Assembly (NCBI GenBank): GCA_030278955.1
Contig: JAOANR010000003.1
Coordinates: forward strand, 18,127,050 to 18,191,049
Direction: 5' to 3'
Length of the DNA stretch: 64,000 nt
DNA from: Hygrophila difformis
Taxonomy: Eukaryota; Streptophyta; Magnoliopsida; Lamiales; Acanthaceae
The notes below the pieces were generated by a model, which did not search any database, was not told the origin of the DNA, and was given only the letters and a program-made list of their open reading frames with translations. The translations under genes were made by a program, and so were the position numbers. The stretch's first letter is position 1. Each line of letters opens with the position of its first letter. Shown here piece after piece: positions 44,131 through 55,168 of the stretch.

Positions 44131-45963
44131 GGGTTAAAAAACCCCAAATCGGGGTAAATAGGCGCAGGCGCCTTCCATCCTCCATTTTCACTCCAAATCG
44201 CGATTTTCACTCCTCTCACCACCACTCCGCCGACCGCCGACCGCCGACCACCGCCCACACGACCATCACCGACGACCATCGCCGCTGCCATTCGAGCGCC
44301 GGTCGGAGAAGCCTTTCGAGCCGCCATCCGACGCACCTCCACCCGCCACCGACTCCGAGCACCACCGACTCCGCCGCCTCACTCCGCCTCTTCCGCCGCC
44401 TCACTCGCCTCGTCCGCCGCCCTGCACCTCCTCCTCGTCCGCCGCCGTCCACAGCCACCCCCACGCCGTCCGTCGCCGTCCACAGCCCGAAAAACCGCCG
44501 CCGCTGCTCCTCAAGTGCCGCCACCATTCTTCCCTTTCGAGCCTCGATTGAGGTAATCGATTCTTACAACTATGCTCTTCGAATTTGCATTCGTGTGTGA
44601 TTTTTGGTTGCTCACATAATTGTGTTTTCGGTATTGCATTTATTTGTTCTTTGAATATAATTGGTACTATATGTTTTTGGCCTAAAATGTGCAAGGAGAA
44701 TTAATTTTGATTTAGAGATACCAATGATATTTCTTAATGATGTCTTGAGCAAAAGTTGGGAAGAACCGAAATTCAAACTTGCCGGAAACTGGCAGCACCT
44801 GTTTTTGCCCCATTACGAACTGATTTTTTGGGTTTCATAAATTTTGGACACATAATCATATTCCTCTCGTCGAGTAGATAAATTTTCATATATGATATGC
44901 TATATTTGGAGTTCGTATGAGAAAGTTATGTCCTTTTGAAGTTTATTTGTTATTATTTGTTGAAATTGGTTTAGTTGTTATTATTTGTTGAAATTGGTGT
45001 ATAATAGTTGAACTTTGTGTTGTAGAATGGTTTTGGATTTAGTATTGGATTTGAATTAATCATTTTCGATGTTCTACTCTATGTTATGTATGGTTTGGAG
45101 TTTACATTTTGTTTTAGTTTAATAATGGAGTGTGAATTTGGTATTGTTTTTTCCTTTTTTGAATGTGATATATGGTTTGGAATTATAAATTGTTTTGAAT
45201 GTCGTATTGGATGTAGTGTTGAAGTTTATGTGTTGTTCTTGTTCATTTGTTATAAATTGTTTTTGGGTTATTTAGGATTGAATGTCGTATGGTGTTTGTT
45301 TTGAAGATTGAATAAATTGGATAAGCCTAAGTGTGAGTTTTTAATTTTTTGAAGGATGGTGGCACTTGTTTAATTTGGAGTCTTTATGAGAAAGTTGTGA
45401 AGTTTTAAAGTTTATTTATTATGGATTTGTTAAAATTGGTGTATAGGAGTTGAATTTGTTTTCACTTGCACATGTGGGTTGTTTGCTTTGGAGATTGAAC
45501 ATCTTGGATGAGCCTAAGTGTGAGATGGTTATTTTATTTATTATTGTTCCTGGTTTTAACTTTAAATTTCATATTATCAGACACATTCGGGATTTCAGTT
45601 GGAAAGCGGTAGACAACTCACCGGTCGATTCTCATAAATCTCTTCAATAACAAGGTAAAATATTTTACTATTGTTATACATTAAATCTATAAGACTTAAA
45701 TTAACTAAGCTTCCTATTTAATCTACTAAGAGCGATGCATGAGTAGTTTTCATTTTGTTATGAAGTATAAATTAACTTACATAACATTAAGTATGATAAA
45801 TTGTATTTTAAATTCTTTAAATGTTAGGGAACTAAATGAACACATAAAAAGAAGTATTGATGCAAAAGTAGTTTAAATTCTTTAAATGTTAGGAAACTAA
45901 ATGGACACAATGTATTGATGAAAATTAGTTCCCTTTAGTGGCATCTTGCCATATTTGTAGGTG

Positions 45964-48269
45964 ATGGACCGTAGTTGGATGTACCGCGGTCGTCGTGAAA
46001 TTGGAGTACTCACATCCGAATTTATAGGAGGAGTTGAATCTTTCTTGCGTATATCTCATCGAAACCCAAATGTCGATAGGTCCCAGGGAAAATTAAGGTG
46101 TCCGTGTAGGCAATGTAAGAATAAATGTTATCAAACTGATAAGGCTAAATTCAAGAAGGATCGTGAGGAACACGGTTTGCCACCAAGGTATAAGAGCGGC
46201 GAAGAAGTGTTTGAAGAAATAGAAAAGCTTGGCCTACGTCGTGTCACAGAATTAGGAGCAAGTGTGAAGAATTCATTAATCAGTAAGACGTGCGGGTGGA
46301 AAAAACGGAGTATTTTTTGGGATCTACCGTATTGGAAAATAAATTTGGTACGTCACAATTTGGATGTCATGCACATTGAGAAGAATGTGTTTGAAAATGT
46401 TTTCAACACTGTCATGGACGTTCAGGGGAAGACAAAGGACAATGCCAAGGCACGCGAGGACATTGTGACCTTGTGTAACAGGCCTGAATTGCATAGGGAT
46501 ACTCGTACGGGCAGATATCCAAAAGCAGTGTATACGATGGATAAGGAGAAGCGAGATACATTCTTGAAATGGGTTGGAGGGTTAAAATTTCCTGACGGTT
46601 GTGTGTCAAACCTGGGCAGATGCATAGACATGAACAAACATAGAATGTTTGGCATGAAAAGCCATGACTGCCATATTTTCTTACGACGTCTTCTACCGGT
46701 TGGATGGCGTGAGCTACTTCCGAAGAGTGTGTGGGAACCAATAACAGAATTGAGCAATGTTTTTCGGGCCTTGACTGCGAAGACAATCAAAGTTGCAGAT
46801 GTGGAGAAGTTAGCGATAGACATTCCAATTGTTATATGTAAGTTGGAGACTATCTTCCCACCTGCATTCTTTGACTGTATGGAACATCTACCTGTGCACC
46901 TACCTTACGAAGCTAGTGTTGCCGGTCCTGTTCAGTTCAGATGGATGTACCCCTATGAAAGGTAAATTTAATATCGTTATGTCTTTACTGTCGATAAAAA
47001 AACTTTAGTTTCCTTTTTATAGACATGAACATAATTGTCTTAAATAATCTTTTATAGATACTTGAATCGATTGAAGAGAACTGTGCGCAACAAGGCACAT
47101 GTTGAGGGTAGTATTTGCAACACATATATGGTCCGGGAGGCCTCGATTTTTGTTCTCATTACTTTGAGAAACATGTTTTCACTCGTGAGAGAAATGTGCC
47201 AAGAAATGATGACGGTGGCACAATTCCTTATGACGAAGTCCTTCCTAGTGTATTCAAACATGTGGGTCGTGCACAAGGAAAGTCAAAGAAGAGGCGTTTG
47301 TCCGAACAAGAGTTGATAGCCATACACAAATACCTCCTTTTAAATTGCAGAGAGATCGAGCCGTATTTGGAGTAAGTGTACTTTAATCCTTTCGAATCAT
47401 GTTCATCTATGTAATACCGTTTGTGTAATCAATGTCGATGTTTAATATAGGAAATTCTCGGAGCAATTGCAAGAAGAACGCGGGGAAATAACTGAGACTG
47501 AAATTTGGGGAGCTATATCGGACGGTTTTGCTAGGTGGTTTGAGAACTATGTTGTGGATAATCCACCTGAAAATCCATGTATGCGTCACGTAGCACAGGG
47601 CCCACTTCCCATTTGTACATCATATCTTATGTACTTTGTAAATGGGATGAAATTTCACACAGAGTCCCATGGCAAGCATAGAACGACTTACAACAGTGGT
47701 GTTTGCATAACCTCGACTGAGCATGGAGACTACTAGGCATTATCGAAGAGATTTTAGTCGTAGAGTATCCTGCACTGCCTATGAAGCAAACTACATTCTT
47801 CAAATGTAGATGGTTTGATCCGCGTGAAGGGATTGGGACGCGAACTCATACAAACTACAAGCTTGTAGAAATCAACCTCTCTAAGTCATTGAATGTCTAC
47901 GAACCTTTCATCTATGCTATTCAAGCGGAACAGGTGTGCTATGTATCCTTCCCCACCACGAGACAAATTGCGAGCAGGAATGAGTGGGTAGCTGTGTATA
48001 AGGTCAAACCTAGAGGTGTAATAACCGTGAAACCCGGGGAAGAACCTACTGATACATTCCAAGTTGATGTTCCAGAGCAACTTGGTATCGAAAATTCCAA
48101 TATAACGTCCAGACGAGAGCGACTAACAGACGATATAGTCGAATATGTTGATCTTCAGCCAGACGAGCATAGCAGTTCAGAATCCTCGATGGATTCTAGT
48201 TCTCCTTCAGATGAGACTGATCCGGATGATCCTTCACAGGATACTTCGGACGATGATTTCGAAGCTTGA
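45964..48269 (+). pseudogene. TNP2-type CACTA transposase, deleted and frameshifted
   Basis: Exon 1 (45964-46961) starts MDRSWMYRGRREIGVLTSEF and contains the transposase-associated N-terminal domain ending LRCPCRQCKNKC. The text then jumps to KAKFKKDREEHGLPPRY and FWDLPYWKINLVRHNLDVMHIEKNVFENV, so almost all of the Transposase_21 catalytic region is missing. A DUF4218 region follows (SHDCHIFLRRLLPVGWRELL, LETIFPPAFFDCMEHLPVHL). Exon 2 (47058-47371) changes frame near 47150 by a one-base loss. Exon 3 starts at 47451 and contains LPICTSYLMYFVNGMKFHTE, then a one-base loss at about 47736 before DUF4216 (FFKCRWFDPREGIG). The tail is acidic and Ser-rich (SSESSMDSSSPSDETD). It cannot encode an active transposase as read. 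Confidence 0.88.
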
Positions 48270-48368
48270 AATGTGGTTAACTTGTTACAGCTTGTACAAA
48301 ATATTCTCATTTACATTCTATCTTGAAATTCATTGCGCATTCTAATTTTATCGTCTTTAACTTTACAG

Positions 48369-50426
48369 ATGTCCGACCGTGGGGGTGGCTCGTCTTCGAG
48401 GTCAGGACGTGGGTCAAGGTCCCAGGGAGGCCGTCCGCGACATATCTTCTCAGGTTCACAGCTCGCGGAAGCTTGTAGGCGGGCGTCACAGGCATTTAGA
48501 CGCCAGGTTGCAGGTATACAAAGAAACACAACCAAGCATCATGTTAAATACAAATTTTACTTGTATATTCTTGAGAGCAGGTTACATTCTTCCCATTAAT
48601 GATGTTTTGAACACCAGGTGCTACATCCAGCTCGGAGGAGCAACCACTTGATACACCTGACACTTCTACTGCTGTTCCAGAGACACCCCCCCCCCCCCTC
48701 ATACTCCAGGTACAAAGTATAATTTATCATGTTTACTTACGTTCTACAAATATCAAATTATTTTATGTTGTCTTGTTAGGATCGGAGGGTTCGGCACCTG
48801 AGGCTCCTCCTGTTGTTCAGCATGATCAGCCAGGTCGTGAGTGGCTGCTTGTCGAGCCAAGGGATGGGGTGTAAGTGAATTACTCCCTCCGTCCCACCCC
48901 AAGTGTCCTGTTACTGTTGGGCACGGGAATTAAGGTAGAGTTGGTTTGTGAGTATATAGTGGGGTCCACATAGTTGTTGGAGGGGAAAATTATTTCTATT
49001 TATAGAAAGAAGACATTTGTAATGGGACATCCAAAAATAGTAAGTAAGACATTTGGAGTGGGACGGAGGGAGTATTTTTTAAAGTTATAACCTTCCATTT
49101 CACTGTCAGTCTATGTAGTTATAGCTGACTACATTGAACAAATTTCGTTGTTTCCAGTATTGAGTTCGAGAATGCATTGGTTTGGAAGATTACAGACATA
49201 TACCCCATGCGATCAGATATGAATGGGATCAGTTGGGGTAAAGTAACCCAATCGACGAAGGACTTCTACTGGGGGGAGTTCCAGGTATGATGCAAGTTTT
49301 TATTGAGTTATAGCTATTTATGTACTATGCTAAGTAATATTTTGATTGAACATTCATGAACTGCAGAAAGTTGCTCGTTGGGCACCGGAGCATGCATTAG
49401 CGGTCCGGAAGGAGTGGGAGAAGAAGAATATTGCACGGTATTTTATAAAATTTCTTTGAATTTGTGATTGTACGTTCAATTACAATTTATTTGACTTTTT
49501 CTAAAATACCAGATACAAGGATTACACGCTCGACATCAGGAGCAAGAAAAGACCAATGCCATCAGACGAGCTGGTTGCACAGAATTGGGCCCGTATATGG
49601 GATTCAGCGGCTTTTAAGGAAAAATCAAGAAGGGGCAAACTAAACAGGCGTCGAGGACAGGAGGATGCACCAGCCCTCCCCACGCACACTGCTGGACCAA
49701 AGACATTTCGGGCCACCAAGGAAAAATTGGTATGATTTCACTGTCTTTTTTTTGTTTTAATTCTATAGTTTCATATAAGGCTTGTTCTTTCATTGCATTA
49801 CTTCTAAATTTTGCAGTCAGCTGATCAAAACAGGACTGTCCCTCTACATGAGCTACACGAGCATACACACACGCGAAAACATCAAAAGGACAACTGGATT
49901 AGGGAGCGGTCGCAGCATGTTCAGGTAAATATAGTTATTGAACAATTCCAATTTAAATACGGCACATTCATCCTTTAACACTTTGTTAAGTTACATTGTC
50001 CATTGTTATTGACTCTTCAATTTGAAATATAGGAGGAGTTCAACGCAGTGACCGAAACATTGACCCAGGACCCGACGATTGGCCCCAACTTCGATCCCGA
50101 TGACGTCTTCTACAATGTCGCCGGCGGACATGACAGACGCAATGCAGTGTATGGCCTAGGCTCGATTGCAAAGTCCTTTAGGCCCGGTGCCAGTGACGAT
50201 ATTACTCCCCCCCCCCCCCCCCCCCCCTTCAAGTTCACAGTTTGTGACACAGGAGCAATTTGAGGCTTACATGGATAGAGTTGAGAGGCTGTCCCAGACA
50301 CAGATGACTATGGATGAGCAGCTAGAGAGAGTACTTGGAGTTAGAGGGCCTCGATCCCCAGACCGTGGTGATGGGGATGATGACTTTGGAGGTGGCACCG
50401 GTGGAGGTGATATTAGTGTTCACTGA
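48369..50426 (+). pseudogene. Transposase_24-type companion gene of the CACTA element
   Basis: It starts MSDRGGGSSSRSGRGSRSQG and is split by several GT-AG introns. Recognisable exons read EWLLVEPRDGV, FENALVWKITDIYPMRSD, then KDFYWGEFQ, KVARWAPEHALAVRKEWEKK, YKDYTLDIRSKKRPMPSDEL ... WARIWDSAAFKEKSRRGKLN, SADQNRTVPLHELHEHTHTR and EEFNAVTETLTQDPTIG, ending in YMDRVERLSQTQMTMDEQL. This matches plant En/Spm Transposase_24 proteins, the usual second gene of CACTA elements; a DNA-binding accessory role is inferred from family knowledge. Two poly-C tracts (48686-48698 and about 50208-50227) each coincide with a frame change. A Stowaway MITE lies in an intron at 48883-49072. Confidence 0.8.
48883..49072. 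mobile_element. Stowaway-type MITE nested in the CACTA element
   Basis: It is 190 bases, flanked by TA (48881-48882 and 49073-49074), with ends CTCCCTCCGTCCCA and TGGGACGGAGGGAG as perfect inverted repeats. It lies in an intron of the Transposase_24-type gene, a few bases after the donor GTAAGT. Confidence 0.93.
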
Positions 50427-50734
50427 CGTTTCTGCATTTTTATGTATTTGGTGTTGTTGGGGATTTCTGTTAAGCTTGGATGTGCTTTGTGTTTGGATTT
50501 GGTGTGACTTTACTTAGTTGGAGTTGTTATGGATTGGAGTTTGTTTTCGTGACGGTGTATTACAATCTATGATGATGTATTAATGTATTCTTCAAGTTAA
50601 TTAGTGTGATGGTATTGATGTTTGAATGAATATTATTGTAAAAGGTTTTTGGATTTAATACATTCTTGTTTGGGATTGTTTGTTTGGCAGGAATGGCTGT
50701 GCAAAACAGCCATTCTGATACAGGTATCAGCATT

Positions 50735-51090
50735 CTACCGACCGCATGTGCGGTCGGCGCACTGGTCGGTGGGCCGAACCGCCAGAACTCTGTTAAACCG
50801 GCCACCGACCGTCAGCGCGGTCGCTGATCCGGTCGGTGGCCGACAACCCCCTCGGACCACCTTCATCCGACCAATATCTTTGGTCGGTCCGCCGGTCGGT
50901 GGGGATTACCGACCCGAGTGCCGTCGGTAGGTGGTCGGTGGGTCCACCGACCTCCTCGACGCGTGGTCGCTAGCCGTCGGCCTACCACGAATTCACCGAC
51001 CGCAGTTTGCGGTCGGTGGGTCGGTCGGTGGGCTTCAGGACGACCCGCGTCTTGAGCCCACCGACCGCAGGTGCGGTCGCCGCACAGGAT
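50735..51090. repeat. Right subterminal repeats of the CACTA element
   Basis: About 20 copies of ACCGACCGC or its complement GCGGTCGGT, often as pairs, e.g. CACCGACCGCAGTTTGCGG followed by TCGGTGGG near 50994-51020. They are the mirror of 43945-44130. Confidence 0.85.
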
Positions 51091-51106
51091 TTTTCTTGTA
51101 GTGAAT

Positions 51107-53613
51107 ACCTTCGTTCCCAAATACTAAATCATTGTCATTATATATATAATAACAACAACTTCAAACACACATAGTTTCCCTCCAATCCACCCTCCCCTCA
51201 CAATTAAATAATTTTTACACTCTCTTTCACACATTAAAAAATTTTCAAAAATGCCATTACAAATTTTTAAAAAAAATCTGGAAATAATTCATTTAATCTC
51301 ATTTTTCATTTCCCATGCACAAGTTTCATTTTCCATGCATATTTAATGTCCAATATGCCATCCCCTCTCATTTTCTCCTTTTGTTGAGTAGTATATATAT
51401 GCCCTATTGTGTTGTTTTTTAATCACTCGAATGCACTTCCCCTCATTTTTCATTTCCCCCGCTCCTCTTCCCGTCAATTTGGTTGAAGTATTTCTAATCA
51501 TCCATTATTTATGTTGTGTTAATACTTTGCATTTGTAATATTTTTAACAATTTGGTCATGTATTACTTTTCCCTCTTTATGGACAGGTCATCAAGTGAGA
51601 ATCATATTTTCGTGTTCTTATTCGGTATTTCTCTTTGTGGACAGGTGATCGTGTGTCAAATATATTGTTTTCGAATTTTTATGTATTTCTTTATTTTTAT
51701 CATATATGTAACATGATGCTATGCTTATTTTTTTGCTCATCCAAATGCAGTATTGTTTTTCAAAAATATTGAATGGTTGAGTGATTTGAATGCATTTGCA
51801 GCAATTTTTTTGCCGAAAAGAGATCTTGAAAAGGGTATGAGGTCTTTTATAAAATACATACGTGACAACAAATGGTGCTTCGGATGATGAGGACCTTGAG
51901 ACTTTTAACATGTCTTTGGAATCACAGATGAGATCAAGGATATCCTATCCCGTTTGAAGACAACAATGAATCGTTGGAAGCGGAGTAGATGCAGTGATTT
52001 TACATTTTTTTCATGTTTCACCTTCAATAGTGGCGAACATTGTCGTTCAAATGGAGACATTCTTTTGTACCATTTGTGAAATATTTTTCGTTGATTCTAT
52101 CCCTTACATAGCTCGATTAGAGGATATTTGGTTCGAAAAAATTCGGCCTAGGCTTCGAAAGATAATATCAAAATATTGTACTATGAATTCTGTTCATGTT
52201 TTGTAAAATTTGGTTTTAGTCAATTTTTAGTATATATATATATATATATTAAAATACTTTTTGTTTTGTTATATTTCACTACTTTATTGTGTAAGTTTAG
52301 ATTTTTTTTCTTAATCCAAATTTTAAATGTGTACTTTCATCTTCTATTACTACTACTATATATAATATCGTAACAACATAAAAATTATGTGTACGTAAAT
52401 AATATAAGTAAAACCTAATCCAAGTGGTTAAGTCCCCTGACTTCCAACAGAAGGTTGGAGGTTCGATTCCCACCGGCCCCCTATCCCTCCCCTTTATTCC
52501 CCTTTGTAATTGTGTGGCATGGGCTCCCACCACCCCTTTCCAGGCCTTCAATGGCTCATCCAAAAAAAATTATAAATTATTTTCTTTCTCATCTCGAGAT
52601 TATATTTATGATGTACTCTCATCTCAATTTCTACATAGTTTATTGCCTTATTCCCATTTATAATCAAATGCTATGTACAGTCTAAATAGCATTTGTATTT
52701 ACATCGTTCAATATTTATTTATTTAATGTAAACTCATCATGCAATGAATTAGTCTTTGATGAATATTTTTTCCTTAAGTTAGTGTTCATTCATGTTGAAT
52801 CTATATATATTTCTATCATTTTGATTTCATGGAGATTCATTAAACAAAATTCATCGGCCCACTATTTTTTTTTATTTTACCTAATATTTATTTTTTATCT
52901 TTAAATTAATACATTGTATTGTTTCATTTACGCTTTTAATTTAATTATGTATAGATTCTCTGACTCTTTATTGAAATTTGGTTGGTCAAAATTTCAATAA
53001 GTATTCATTGTTATTCGTTATCATTTATACCGGAAAATAATTGCTCTCGGTATTTAAAATAAGTATATTGGTAATTGTCTCATGCATATATATTTCGCTT
53101 CTTTATTATCCTTACTTTACCAATATCATAATTAATTTAAATTCCTTGAATTCCTTGCATTTATTACCCATTATCCTTAAACACTTCAGTTCTATTCAAA
53201 ATTATATTTCCGATTTCATTTATTATCCTAACATGTTTAATTTTTTAACCTAACAATTATTAACAGATTCAAAAGTTTAATTCATCCATACCTAAGTAAT
53301 GTAGAAAACGTTTGTTTCGGCCCACTCTTTGCTTGATGAAGCTATGTCGTAGACGAAATATATGAATAACTTTACTTATGTCAAATTCGTAACATGTTCG
53401 TTTCATGTAACATATATATATAGAGATATTCATATAAGTGTACTTTGGGAACCAGATAATTGAATTAAATATGTAACAGTTTTTGAAGTCATGATTACAC
53501 TAAAAATTAATGTATTTGGAAAACAAAATATTATCATATAATTTATAACAATAAAATTCAATTATTTACATTTCATATTATATTATATTAACAAGGAAAT
53601 ACAATAAAATTCA
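51107..53613. other. AT-rich intergenic DNA with a SINE
   Basis: No supported gene is seen. The contents are: a phrase TTTATGGACAGGTCATCAAGTGAGAATC echoed by TTTGTGGACAGGTGATCGTGTG (about 51575-51660), a TA repeat at 52230-52250, a SINE at 52410-52568, and long AT-rich DNA after it. Confidence 0.5.
52410..52568 (+). mobile_element. SINE copy with a clear B box
   Basis: The head CCAAGTGGTTAAGTCCCCTG, then a perfect B box GGTTCGATTCC near 52458, then CCCCTATCCCTCCCCTTTA and GGCATGGGCTCCCACCACCC, ending in an A run at about 52561-52568. It is the same family as 60368-60525. Confidence 0.75.
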
Positions 53614-53618
53614 ATTAT

Positions 53619-53890
53619 TGTTATAACACTACACGTATTATAGCCTAGTCCTATAGACTTGATGACTGTCATTTTAAGATGCTAACACGCATCTTCCAGT
53701 GTGACTCATTATTGATCATTACTTGTATAAATACTCGTAAGCTTAATGAAATGAAACACACACAAAACATACTTCCTCCTCCACTTTCGTTCCTCAGTGC
53801 ATTTCCGTCTCACATATATTTCTTTTCGTTAGTTACTTTATCATACACATATGCTAATAGGCTTATTAGTTATATATATTTTATATAACA
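53619..53890 (+). repeat. 5' LTR of the young copia element
   Basis: TGTTATAACACTACACG...TATATAACA. TATAAATAC near 53727 is a likely TATA box and AATGAAATG near 53745 marks the transcript region. It differs from the 3' LTR at about five positions. Confidence 0.94.
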
Positions 53891-53976
53891 CGTTACCAGC
53901 ACGAGGGGTCTCTACCGGAGTTATATCGGAGTTCTGTCTTAGGTATAATTTTATATCGTTACTTTTCAATATAATT

Positions 53977-54995
53977 ATGGCTAATCTCTCAAAGCAGGAA
54001 TTTCTCCCGTTATGGGTTTCTAGAGATAATTACATGTCCTGGGCACGGGACGTAAAGATGCACCTGACATCTGTGGGGTTGGAAGATACTATCGCCCCTG
54101 ACAAAAAACCATCCAGCCAGGATAAGGCAAAAGCCATGATCTTTCTGTGCCACCATATGAATCTCTGAAACTTCAATATGTGACGCTGGAATCACCACTT
54201 GAACTGTGGCTGAAATTGAAAGAGAGATATGATCATCTCAAAATGACGGTGCTGCCAAAGGCTCGAAGCGAATGGCATAATCTGAGGCTCCAGGACTTCA
54301 AATCAGTCCGTGAATATAATTCAGCGATGTTTTGTAATACATCGCAACTGACACTTTGTGGAGAAAAAATAACTGAATCTGATATGTTGGAAAAAACATT
54401 CTCCACATTCCATGCCACAAATCTGGTTTTACAGCAGCAGTACCGTGAGCGGGGTTTTCAAAAATACTCTGAGCTTATCACCTGTCTACTTCTGGCCGAG
54501 CAGAATAAAGAATTATTGCTGAAAAATCATGAATCCAGGCCAACAAGTGTTGCCCCATTTCCTGAAGCAAATGCCACAGAAGCAGAAAACCAAGTGCGGG
54601 ATCGTGGGAATCAAAGAAATCAAAACTTTAATCGTGACAGAAATCGGGATCGCGATCGGGGGAGGCCTGAATTATCTGGGAGAAACAAATATCGAAATAA
54701 ACCTCGATATGAATCCAACCGCAGAAGTGACAACATGAGGCCCTATAAATCGCCGCCAAAGCCTAAAAGAGACAGAAATAATGATCAACCGTGTGATCGC
54801 TGCGGAATCAAGGGTCACTGGGCCCAAGTTTGCCGAACAGCTAGTCATTTAGCTGAACTGTACCAGGCCTCGAAAAGGCAAGAAAGATCTGATCCCGAGA
54901 CACACCATGCCACCCACGATGGTACCTTTGATGATGTCCTGAATGATGATATTACCCACTTGGAGACTGATGACTTTATTGGTGGCACAAACTGA
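53977..54995 (+). pseudogene. gag: copia Gag (UBN2 type, CCHC knuckle), one frameshift
   Basis: It starts MANLSKQEFLPLWVSRDNYM and changes frame near 54150. It then continues with PPYESLKLQYVTLESPLELW, LKERYDHLK, RLQDFKSVREYNSAMFCNTS and TFHATNLVLQQQYRERGFQ. This is the UBN2 Gag pattern, followed by an Arg/Asn/Asp-rich linker and the zinc knuckle CDRCGIKGHWAQVC. It ends in an acidic segment (HLETDDFIGGTN). No internal stop is present apart from the single frame change. Confidence 0.88.
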
Positions 54996-55168
54996 AAAAG
55001 AAAAGTGAAAAGATCGGCTTTACATTTTGTATTTTGTGTATGATATATTTTGCCTTATGATATTTGTATTTTAGTATTTTACTCCCCGTTTTGTACCCCC
55101 AGTTATAATATATTTTGCAGTAGTTATATTATATTACTGATATTGTTTTAATTACCTTCTGAAAAGAA

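Larger units (their letters stand above)
43929..51103 (+). mobile_element. CACTA (En/Spm) DNA transposon, TSD AAT
   Basis: The left end CACTACAAGAAAA and the right end TTTTTCTTGTAGTG are inverted repeats, flanked by AAT at 43926-43928 and 51104-51106. Both sub-terminal zones (about 43945-44130 and 50735-51090) are packed with ACCGACCGCA / TGCGGTCGGTG motifs in both orientations, the usual transposase-binding layout. Inside are a TNP2-type transposase relic (45964-48269) and a Transposase_24-type gene (48369-50426), both on the plus strand. The element is 7,175 bp, and its transposase lacks most of the catalytic domain, so it is probably non-autonomous. Confidence 0.95.

Noticed and set aside
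43698..44600. 300-codon Arg/Pro/Thr-rich frame at the left end of the CACTA element
   Set aside because: It crosses the TSD and terminal repeat into the element and follows the C-rich subterminal array, so it is compositional.
44216..44694. Arg/Gly-rich minus-strand frames in the CACTA leader
   Set aside because: They mirror a C-rich plus strand and lack family similarity.
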